DNA from: Clitopilus passeckerianus
Taxonomy: Eukaryota; Basidiomycota; Agaricomycetes; Agaricales; Entolomataceae
DNA length: 64,000 bases
Direction of reading: 5' to 3'
NCBI GenBank assembly: GCA_944990035.1
Contig: CALYLX010000120.1
Coordinates: 62,001 to 126,000, forward strand
The position numbers and the translations under genes were made by a program. This document shows positions 46,316-55,686 of this stretch, one piece after another. The first letter of the stretch is position 1. Each line of letters opens with the position of its first letter. The notes under the pieces were generated by a model. That model worked only from the letters and a program-made list of their open reading frames with translations, made no database searches and was not told where the DNA came from.

Positions 46316-46330
46316 GGTTATGGGCCCTGA
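46316..46330 (+). other. Copia primer-binding site, half initiator-tRNA type
   Basis: GGTTATGGGCCCTGA directly abuts the 5' LTR. GGTTATGGGCCC is the reverse complement of a GGGCCCATAACC anticodon arm (CAU anticodon), the conserved stem-loop of initiator tRNA-Met. It does not begin TGG as a 3'-CCA primer site would. Drosophila copia uses an internally cut initiator tRNA in the same way. That this element does so is inference. Confidence 0.75.
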
Positions 46331-46549
46331 TCGCTGTCTGTAGCTATCCTCACGGATGTGCTCGACATTGCGGATCGGTTCTAGACCTCTGAGCTCGTCG
46401 TTTAGATCAACCTCAAGGGTTGGATCTACGACAACTCATAAGTATCTCAATACCATCTGGTATAGGTTCATAGCTCGTTGAGCACAGCAGTGTCGTCACT
46501 GTTACATGTGTCTCAACTGATGCTGACTTCTTTTGTTTGATCTAGATCA

Positions 46550-48492
46550 ATGTCTTCATCAAACATGACGTCACTCGTCCCTACCTTTGATGGTAGTAAC
46601 TGGATCATCTTCCAAACGAAGATGAAAGCCTACTTGCAGTCCCAAGGGCTCTGGCAAATCGTTGGCGGTCACTATCCGCTTCCCACGCCTGCCAACCCTC
46701 AGGCACCTACTGCAGACGAACTCAAAGAAATTCGGTCTTGGCATGATAAGAATGATCAGGCCCAGGGTATCATGACACTTCGCATGAGTAATGCAATGTC
46801 CCAAGCCAACATTGGCGCCGACTCGGCTGCCACTTGGGACAATCTTGTCACGAACTACGACAGCCCTGGACCTTCCATCATCTTTGCTGATTTCAAGAAA
46901 GCCATCACTTTTAAGCTTTCTGGGAACGCTAATCCCACTTCTGAAATCGCTGCCTTAAACCTTATCTTTGAACGCCTCGCTGCAAATGGTTCTTCTCTGC
47001 CCGAATTCGTCAAAGCAATGATTCTGATTGCTGCAATCCCTCAGAAATGGGATAGCGTTGCAGCCCTTTCGCTCTCCGGTCCTAATACGACCGTCGCAGA
47101 CTTAAGCTTCCCCAACATCAGATCATCCATCATTGCCGAATTTGAACGCCGCTCCGGTAACCACGTTGTTGCCAACAAGATCTCTGCTGTCAAACGCAAA
47201 GGTGCTGACCCTAAGCACAAAAAGGGTCAAAACCAGCAGCAATCACAGCCGCAAGGCGGATCTTCGAACTCTGGTCCTTCCCAAAAGAAGACCAAGAATA
47301 ATCGGCGCCCGCAGAAGAAGAAGCAAGAAGGCCACGCCCATCAGGCTGAGGCAGCCACCGTTTTTGCCTCTATGGCAATGGTGGCTCCACCGGTTACTCC
47401 ACCTCCACCTCCTGCCCCCACGACCGCTAAGGTCGCACTTATCAACCGTCTTGGAGTCACGCTCTCTGAGCGCATCTCCACCCCTGCATCGTGGACTGGC
47501 CCAGGCCAATCTGGCGATCAACAGGATCCACGCTACATGCAAGCCAAGGCTTTCTTGGAACGCATGTCCATGCCTGTTGAGCCCCGCTACCTTCGCCCCT
47601 TAATGGCGATGTTCCACAAGGAGCAATCATTCTCTGATCGAGAACTCCTTCGTGCCTGCGGTATCCACGACTACAACATTGATGTAGGTGCTCTCCCAGG
47701 GAAATGGGACAGCAGACCCATCATTGACGGTGTCCAAAAGGACTATGCTGCGACTCTTAAGGCTGGATGCCCATGGCCGCATCTGCTTGAATGTGATAAT
47801 AACATGTGCGATCATCCCGATCATGCCAAGCGAATTGCGGAGCTGACTTGCCAACTTAGGTGTGGCTGCTGGACTAATCCAGAGGTCGAAGGACCAGTCA
47901 AGCATACATGTGGCAAGACCAATGACCCTCGTACACGTGCCAAGAAGACTGTAGCGCAGTCTTCTACTTCGGAGGAAACTCCCACATCATCTGCGCAGAC
48001 TGAGGAAGTTGTTGATCTTCCCCTTTCTCCCCGCCCTACTAAACGTACACGTTGCGACGACGACGAAATATCTCTCGGCGGAGAATCGGATCAGGAAGAT
48101 CAGCGTCAAGATGGTCACATGGAGATGGATTGGGATGCGGAGATGGCCGCCAATGACCAAACCGGCCCTCTTGACAGGCAAGTACCTTGCACTTTTGACT
48201 CAAGATCAATTGCTGATAGAAAGATCCAGCGAGCTCTTCGGCGACGATTAAATTCACGCACAGACTCTACGGACTTTACTATACACGATACATATGCATC
48301 TACCTTTATGACATGTATGCCAGCACTAGGATCTGTGACTAATACGTCACAAAAATATATGAGTCATGCACATAAATGCAAAAAGTGTAAAGGGAAGAAA
48401 CCAGATGACGGATCCGCGTCATGGATCATGGATTCCGGTGCTTCGTATCATTTTACGAACAATCTCAATGACTTCACCGAATATGAAGAAGG
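46550..48492 (+). CDS. Copia polyprotein, 5' part (gag and start of protease)
   Basis: The ATG at 46550 opens LVPTFDGSNWIIFQTKMKAYL, a UBN2/gag-type start, followed by an all-helical capsid-like region to about residue 215. A basic Lys/Gln-rich tail (KRKGADPKHKKGQNQQ) and a Pro-rich segment follow. A Cys/His-containing stretch (about residues 405-465) replaces the usual CxxCxxxGHxxxxC knuckle. HKCKKCKGKK precedes the protease active site WIMDSGASYHF (about residue 627). The frame is cut at 48492 by the gypsy insertion and resumes at 55687. Beyond 48492 the apparent reading frame is gypsy LTR and not copia protein. Confidence 0.93.
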
Positions 48493-48957
48493 TGTTAAGG
48501 CAGAGCCTAACAACTTAGGTAATACTGTTTACGCTCGATGTCTTTGATAAACAAAGACAGAGATTTGTCAGCAGCTGCGGCTGTACTGACGACCTGGTGA
48601 GATTGACGAAGCAAGGGACTTAAAGGCGAAATAGAGAACTAAGCAGTTAGGTAGATTGCCTAGGTCAAGCTGAGGAGCCTTGACCAAATGGTACAGGTTT
48701 ATATACCTATCTAGTAGTTCTAAATATAGCACATGCGCAGCATGCTGAGTAAGTAATGAGTCATGCGCAGCATGATGAGTAAGTACATGAGTCAGAAAGA
48801 GTCAGATAAGGTATAAGTCTCTCACGATCGTGAGAGATGCGGAGTAAGCATGGAAAAAGATGAAAAATGCGCAGTGATGCGCAGCATATGTGAGTAATCG
48901 TGCATAGGTAAGCGGGCCGGGGTATGTAAGGAGAAACATGTAAGCAAAATCATAACA
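48493..48957 (-). repeat. Gypsy 3' LTR (left copy)
   Basis: 465 bp, read on the minus strand from TGTTATG to CCTTAACA. It contains ATGCGCAGCAT words at 48733, 48763 and 48877, two TGAGTCA (AP-1/Gcn4-like) sites at 48757 and 48788, and the perfect 20-bp palindrome TCTCTCACGATCGTGAGAGA at 48818-48837. A purine-rich tract ending GAGAGGGTAA on the minus strand precedes it (from 48958) and is the polypurine tract. Confidence 0.95.
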
Positions 48958-48990
48958 TTACCCTCTCGCTATCGTTGAAGTCTCCCGACT

Positions 48991-49853
48991 TCAATTCCTT
49001 CCTTTACCCCAGAAGTGACGGTCTATGCCCTTGTGGTAGCGTTGTGGGCAGCTAACCGGGTAATGGCCTGGGCCACGATGATGGCACAGACGACACACAA
49101 ACGAAAGCAATGACACTGTCGGTGTCTGCCTCCACAAATGTAGCATCTGAACCATCTGGGTGGTGGTGGTCTGTTGGCAAGGTATCCGTGCGCGGCGCCT
49201 TCTGGGACGATACTGTCGAGGGAAGGTTCACCAGCGTTGGTGAGTCGGACTCTGGTGGGCTTTCGAATGCGGAGAGGTATGGCGTTGGAGGGTTTGCCAT
49301 TGGGATTGATGTTTTCCTTGTTGTCGTTCTGTTCTTTTTGACGAAGGGGTTATGTTTTATTTTTGCGGCGGTGTGTAAATTGGTGACGGGAGGAAATGCT
49401 CGTAGGGTTCCGCAAACTTGACGTGCAGTGAGGATTGTGACTTCCTCTTCTTGACTTTCCTCAGGCCCCCAGGGATTGGAGGCAAGGGTTTGAAGTCTGT
49501 CTCCTCTGGGTTGTTGAACCAGTTTTGTCGTTCGGGAAGAATTCGTCGAGGAAAGCTGTTCCTCCAATAGCAAAGAAGAGGTCTGTGAGGGTCTCCTCCG
49601 TTTCTCGATCAACTTTGTCCAAAAGTTGATCAAGATCGTCAGTGGTTTTCGCAAATTGGTGGCGCAGACGAGCCACTTCGTTGCGAGTTTCGGTTCGTCG
49701 GTTTTGGTAGAGGGTTCCTTGTTCTCCCACAGCGGTGAGAGGGTTGTCGTTGCTGCTCCAGGCAGTATGCGTACGGAGCGCCGTAATAGCGGTATCGGAT
49801 TTGAAGGTGTTGCGGATGATGGTGCGGTCGTAGGAAGAGGCATTTTGAGACAT
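48991..49853 (-). pseudogene. Gypsy third ORF downstream of the chromodomain
   Basis: It starts MSQNASSYDRTIIRNTFKS, with a helical ARLRHQFAKTTDDLDQLL segment. It shifts frame near 49480, runs through a Pro/Thr-rich region, and shifts again before a C-terminal CRLCHHRGPGHYPVSC motif (C-x2-C-x6-H-x4-C, a stretched zinc knuckle). It stops at 48991, 33 nt before the LTR. It is coding-like in all three pieces. Extra ORFs after pol are known in some Metaviridae, but I recognise no envelope features, signal peptide or membrane span here. Function unknown. Confidence 0.65.
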
Positions 49854-49913
49854 TGTTATATAGTGGATGTGAGTGGGTTTGCTATGTGGTGTCAGGTGAG
49901 TTTCTTCCTCTTT

Positions 49914-52900
49914 TTATACTCGGTGAGTATTTTCTTTCCGCAGTTCCGACTCGGGCATCCATTCGTTGTCCGCTGATGGCCATCCCTTCCATTTTACGAG
50001 GTATCTGTGTCGCCCTTTGCCTTGTTTCTGATGGGCCACAATTGCTTCTATTTCGTATTCTTCTATTCCGTCGATTTCGTCAGGTGGCGGTTTAGAGAAG
50101 CTGGGTCCATGCGCTTTGGTGGAGATGTAACGGGTGAGAAGTGACGCGTGAATCACCGGGTGGATCTTCCATCGTCTTGGCAGGTCGAGTTTATAGGTCA
50201 GGTGTCCTTTTACCTCAAGTATCTTGAAGGGTCCTTCGTTTGGGTGCTAGTTTCTTGGAGATGTTTCCTTGATTGAGATTTGTGGCTTCTAACCACACCT
50301 TTTCTCCGACTTTGAATGGGGTGAACTGTCGTGTGATCTTCTCTGCCATGCGTTGCGCAGCAAGTGCATGTGCAGCATTTGCTTCATCGCGTGCTAGCAG
50401 TTCCTTGATCCGTTTGTCAACTGCGGGAATTTTGCTAGTGGGAGCAACTGATGGGAGTGCAGGTGGTTCGTATCCCATCATTAGGTAGAATGGGGTTCGT
50501 TTGGTGACAGAGTGTGTTCGGCTGTTGTAGGAGAATTCTAGAGTGGTAATCCATTTGGACCAGGATTCGGGGTTCTGTGCACAGAAGATGCGGAGATAGG
50601 CATCAATCTCCTGATTGATCCTTTCTGTCGCACCATCGGTTTGTGGGTGGTAGGCGGTGCTCATGTTGAGCTTGATTCCAAGGAGTCGTCCCATTTCTTG
50701 GAAAACTTTAGAGGCGAATTGAGGTCCTCTGTCTGAAATTCCTTTGTCGGGAAGTCCAAAGCGACGGTAAACGTTGTCAATGTAGGCGTTTGCAGTTCCT
50801 GTGGCGTCGATTTTCTTTGTGCAAGGGATGAAAATTGCCCCCTTCGTAGCTCCATGGTCGACCACGGCCATAATGCTATCGAAACCATCACTCTCTGGGA
50901 GATCCGTGTGAAAATCGTACGTCACTAGCGAAAATGGCCTAGTGGTTTCGGATTTGATGAGCATTAATGGTGGAGCGGTGGGGTGGCGATTGATTTTCAT
51001 TTGCTGGCACATTGCACAGCCCTGCACAAAGTTCTTGATGAACACTGACATCCCTGGCCACCAGTAGTCCTTCCGGACTTTTTCCAGTGTCCCAAATTGT
51101 CCAGGGTGTCCTGCGCTGGGTAGATCGTGATAACGTTGGACTATCTTCCTTCGGAGGTCTTCGTCATCTGGTACCACACACTTGTCCTTGTAGTACAAGA
51201 TGCCATCGTCAAATTTCCAGTCTTCCAGGTTTGATCGGATTGGTGGGGGTCCGTCTTCTTTGGCGGTGCGAATGGCGTCAACAATCAGTTTGTCATTGAC
51301 CATCTTGTGTACAATTTCGTCCTTTAGTTCAATGTCAATTGAGCGAAGGAAGAGCTTGTCGGGGAGGAGAATGATGTCTTCGTTGTCGGTGTCTTCACCT
51401 GGGATGTGGTCTGGTCGTCGAGATAGTGCGTCAGATTGTATCATCTTTGCACCAGGGGTGTGTACAAGTTTGATGTTAAACTGGGATAGCATCAAATTCC
51501 ATCTTGCTTGTCGTCGGTTCAACTTCCGGGCTTCTCGGAAGTATGTGAGGTTTTGTGATCGGATAGAATCACAACTGAATGTTGGGATCCATGGAAGTAG
51601 TGTCGCCAGGTTTCTAATGCGCGGATAATGCCTAGAAGTTCTCGGTCGTAGATTTCATAGTTCCGTTCTGTTTCCGAGAACGATTTAGATATGAAACCAC
51701 ATGGGTGCCATGATCCGTTGGCGTCACGTTGTTGTAGGACTGCTCCTGTTGCATGTTTTGAGGCGTCGCTTTCCACCACAAATGGCTTCGTGGGATCAGG
51801 CATCAGCAACACAGGCGCTTCCAGGAATTTGTCTTTCAGGGTAGTGAAAGCTTTGTGACATTCATTGGTCCATTCCCATTTCTTGTCTTTCTTGGTGAGT
51901 TCGTTCAGCGGTTTGGCAATTTCCGCATATTTTCCGATGAACCTGCGGTAAAAGTTTCCGAATCCTAGGAATGATCGGACTTCCTTTACTGTAGTTGGCG
52001 TAGGCCAGTCGCGCATCCCTGCAAGTTTGACAGGGTCCATGGAGATCTTGTTTGGTTCAATGATGAACCCAAGGTATTCCACTCTTGTGGTGTCAAATTG
52101 GCATTTCTCTGCTTTGAGGTAGAGATCGTTGTTTTGTAGTCTTTGTAAGACTCTGCGTGTGCGTTCTCGGTGTTTTTCTGGATCGTTGGAGAAGATGAGG
52201 ATGTCGTCCATGTAGATGATGACCCATCCTTCGTCTATCATGTCTCGGAAAAGGTGGTTCATCATTGCTTGGAAGGTACCGGGTGAGTTCATTAGTCCAA
52301 AGAACATCACCATTGGTTCAAATAACCTCGGTTGGTCTTGAACGCTGCTTTCCATTGGTCACCATCTTTGATGCGGATGTTGTGATATCCCCATCGAATG
52401 TCGAGTTTGGTGAAGACAGTTGCTCCTTTGAGTTTATCGATGAGTTCGCTAGCCAGCGGTAAGGGTAAGCGTTAGGTATTGTTCCTTCGTTGAGTCGTCG
52501 GTAATCCTGACATGGTCTCAGGGCTTCCGAGTCTTTCTTTGCAACAAAGAAGAACGGAGATGCTTGTGGGGAGTTGGATTCTCGGATGTATCCTTTGGCT
52601 AGATTTTCCTTGAGAAACTCGTCGAGTTTTTCTTGCTCTAAGGGGCTGAGCGGATAGACCTTGCAGTCTTTTGGCACGAAATCTGTCTTCAGATCTATGG
52701 CGTGATCCCAGGGTCGGCTTGGTGGGAATCGTTCAGATGCTGCTTTCTCAAAGACTTTTCTGTAGTCTTGAAGATAGTCGGGGATGATTTCGTCAAGGGA
52801 TTTCTTTGGTTCCTTATCTTCTCGTTTATGTTCCAGAGCTTGCGAAATTGATGTTTTCGCACGTATCCACACCTGCTGTGTGTGGTGTCTGGTTGCTGGA

Positions 52901-53610
52901 TGGTGTGTTACCACCGTCTGTCGTATTGTGGTAGTTGGCCTGATTGGCCCGTACACAAGGTAATCCTTTGTGTGTTCCTGCGTAAGTGGGGTTCCTCCTT
53001 GGTGAATATTCCGACTGCCGGTTCGTTCTGGCAGTATGCGATGAGAAAATCTTCATTGATCTCTTCTCCGTCTTCGACTATTCGGAAATAGTCGCTAAGT
53101 CCTTCTGATTTTCCGGGATTCTCTTCGGAACAATCAGGTGCTGGTAGGTGGCGTGTTTTCCTCTAGTAGTTGTTCTCGGATGGCTCTCATCCGCTTGATG
53201 TCTACTGCTCGCATCAATGTTTGCGACAGTCGTTGGGTAATGCGTGATTCGTCGATTTCGAGTGTGCCGTCGCTCCACGATATGATTGGATCTACCCGTT
53301 TTAGCCAGGGTAATCCAAAAATCAGGTGGTCTTTCCCGAGTCCAGTGACAAAACATCTTTCCTTGATGATGGCTGTCCCTATCTTGGCAATAACCCAGGT
53401 AAAGTGGGTAATAGTTCCTTGTTTGTTCAGGGTGCCATCAACGTTTCGTGCTGTAATCGGTTGTCGGAGTGGGAGTAGTGGGAGGTGATGTGTCTTGGCG
53501 AAGACGGAGTCGATAAATGACCCTTGCGCTCCAGAGTCAATGAGAGCTTTTGTGCCGGCGATTGTTGTATTTCCATCTAGGGGGTCTTGTAGAGAGATTG
53601 GGATACGCAT
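49914..53610 (-). pseudogene. Gypsy pol: protease, RT, RNase H, integrase, chromodomain (frameshifted)
   Basis: The protease has ALIDSGAQGSFID, then a linker. [27 protein letters not shown] and the YMDDILIFS catalytic motif (about 52210). RNase H begins [17 protein letters not shown]. Integrase has GAPFHKH-type zinc residues (HPGQFGTLEKVRKDYWWPGM, CAMCQQ) and YHPQTDGATERINQE. The chromodomain HRYLVKWKGWPSADNEWMPES lies at about 49935-50010. Frame breaks lie near 52440 (C run), 52320 (T run), 51535 (A run) and 50220. Each is one base and the coding sequence resumes at once, so the element decayed only slightly, or the sequence has homopolymer errors. Confidence 0.9.
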
Positions 53611-53653
53611 AGATTCAGCATAAAAATCAGTAGCTACAAGTACACTGGAAATA

Positions 53654-54750
53654 TCAATCGGGCGAGGAAGTACTGACGTCGGCTTTGCAGTCTTCCTCTT
53701 TAAAAACCTCAGCCTCTGCTTCAGTGTAGAATTCAGCGGCTTCTTCTTGGGGCATGTCAGCTAGGACTGCTCTGACATATTTGATCAACTCGGCTCCCTT
53801 CTCAGGTTTCTTGTGGAATCGGCTGTCGTTGTTGCTAGGGTAGGTTCTTCCAAAATTCTTCCTTTGAAGACATTGTTGGATCGTGTGACCTTTCTTGGAG
53901 CAATAGTAGCACAAGTTGTTCTTCTTGTGATGTTCTCTTTCCTCCTGGGTGAGGCGGCGTTTGGGTGGATCAGTGGTGAAACGATCAACATCCATAGCCA
54001 TTGGGTCTCGGGCTCCAGTAGGTGTTTTGTAAGCACCTTTGACCATATCAGATGTCTTGATGATACGGGTATGTCCCATGATTGTCTTGGCACGTCGCCA
54101 GTTGTTGTCAAACTGGACGGCTTTCTTGACCCAATCGTCGAATGTGGTAGGAGGAATCGGAAAAGAGAATTTTCTCTCGGAGTTTGGGGGTAAGTCCTTC
54201 CATGAAGATCTCAATCTTTGCAGTGTCACCGCTGAGATCAGTTCGTGCAAGAATATTCTTGAAGACGGTGACAAATTCGTCAGCTGTCCCATCCTGTCGT
54301 AAGGCTTTGAGTTGGAGGAGTGCGGCAGCTTTGTCGTCGGTAGGGGGCTTCTTTGAATTGGTTGATAAATTCAGCGTAGGTGGCTTTCCTTTCAGCTGCT
54401 GAATATTTATCGTGAAATTCTAATCCCCATGCTGCTGCAGTTCCTTCTTTGAGGAAGGATAGGGCGATGCGAATCTTCTTGTCATCTTCGAGTTGGTTGA
54501 GGTTGTTTAGGATGAGGTAGTCTTCAAGTTCCTGAATGAACTTTCTGGTCTTGGATCGGTCTCCGGAGAACGTTTGGGGTTTGGCTCCAATGTCCTTCTT
54601 GTTGTTGTTGTCTTGTGACATTTCGTAGTCGAAATCGAAGTCGGTCTCTGGTTCAATTGTTTCTGCACTGGGGCGCTCCTCTGGCTCAGCTGTGGGGCTC
54701 TCCTCTAGCTGTTGTTGTACTTGGTGTTCTTCTTCTTCCTCTTCGGGCAA
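53654..54750 (-). pseudogene. Gypsy gag with frameshifts
   Basis: The acidic N-terminus leads into SGDRSKTRKFIQELEDYL and the capsid helices (LNQLEDDKKIRIALSFL, KEGTAAAWGLEFHDKY). The frame shifts near 54325 within a C run and again near 54165 near A and T runs. It continues PTTFDDWVKKAVQFDNNWR, then the nucleocapsid knuckle CYYCSKKGHTIQQC. The end (CKADVSTSSPD, stop 53654) overlaps the pol frame in +1, which could be a programmed shift or another indel. The true start may lie upstream of 54750. Confidence 0.85.
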
Positions 54751-55204
54751 GACAGAAGCGCTGGTAGACGGGACTAGTGATGGGTTCCTGGATATTGCTG
54801 TGGGTAATGGTGCGAAGCGTCGCTGTTCCTCCTCGTCTACTTCAATGTCGTGTTCTCGTTGAGCTCGGACAATAGCAGGGGTCTTATGAGGTCGTTCAGG
54901 GGTAGGGAAGTCTAGAGCGTGGAAGTGTCTGTTTTCAACGGCAACGGTGGTGAATGTGAATTTGCCAAGGGAGAGAGGCGTAGCACCAGCGGTTATTGTT
55001 GTGATTAAAACCGCAGTAGCTTCCGTTGGTGAACTTGTAGACGTTGTTGGTTCCTTCTACTAGAGTGGTATTTCGTGGCGGGTGGTCTGCCCTGTGTACG
55101 ACCGTGGTGACTGAGTGGTAGCCGCAACGGCAATCGGCCTGTTGCGTGCTTCTGCTGTGTTGTCGTGGGGTGGGCCTGCGCTAACAATGAGCGGGCCTTC
55201 TGAA

Positions 55205-55216
55205 CAGCTTGACCTT
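55205..55216 (-). other. Gypsy primer-binding site, candidate Tf1-like self-priming
   Basis: On the minus strand the first bases after the LTR are AAGGTCAAGCTG. There is no TGG, so a tRNA 3'-CCA primer is unlikely. AGGTCAAGCTG is the exact reverse complement of CAGCTTGACCT in the LTR, located where TATA spacing predicts the RNA start. In S. pombe Tf1 the first 11 nt of the RNA fold back onto the PBS in just this way. Use of the mechanism here is inference from position and complementarity. Confidence 0.72.
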
Positions 55217-55681
55217 TGTTAAGGCAGAGCCTAACAACTTAGGTAATACTGTTTACGCTCGATGTCTTTGATAAACAAAGACAGAGATTTGTCAGCAGCT
55301 GCGGCTGTACTGACGACCTGGTGAGATTGACGAAGCAAGGGACTTAAAGGCGAAATAGAGAACTAAGCAGTTAGGTAGATTGCCTAGGTCAAGCTGAGGA
55401 GCCTTGACCAAATGGTACAGGTTTATATACCTATCTAGTAGTTCTAAATATAGCACATGCGCAGCATGCTGAGTAAGTAATGAGTCATGCGCAGCATGAT
55501 GAGTAAGTACATGAGTCAGAAAGAGTCAGATAAGGTATAAGTCTCTCACGATCGTGAGAGATGCGGAGTAAGCATGGAAAAAGATGAAAAATGCGCAGTG
55601 ATGCGCAGCATATGTGAGTAATCGTGCATAGGTAAGCGGGCCGGGGTATGTAAGGAGAAACATGTAAGCAAAATCATAACA
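55217..55681 (-). repeat. Gypsy 5' LTR (right copy)
   Basis: Same 465-bp sequence as the left copy. On the minus strand TATATAAA (55428-55421) lies 32 nt before CAGCTTGACCT (55396-55386), which is therefore the predicted 5' end of the element's RNA. The 11 bases from that point are complementary to the site abutting the LTR at 55205-55215. Confidence 0.95.
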
Positions 55682-55686
55682 GAAGG

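Larger units (their letters stand above)
48493..55681 (-). mobile_element. Ty3/gypsy chromovirus nested in the copia element, opposite orientation
   Basis: Two 465-bp LTRs (48493-48957 and 55217-55681) enclose the internal region, with the 5-bp duplication GAAGG at 48488-48492 and 55682-55686. On the minus strand the order is gag with zinc knuckle, protease, reverse transcriptase, RNase H, integrase and chromodomain, then a third ORF. The chromodomain after integrase assigns it to the chromoviruses (Metaviridae). The LTRs look identical over their full length. The internal frames carry several single-base frameshifts, mostly in homopolymer runs. Total length is 7189 bp. Confidence 0.96.

Noticed and set aside
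47133..47603. 156-codon frame inside the copia gag
   Set aside because: An alternate-frame shadow of the polyprotein, which is open through the whole stretch.
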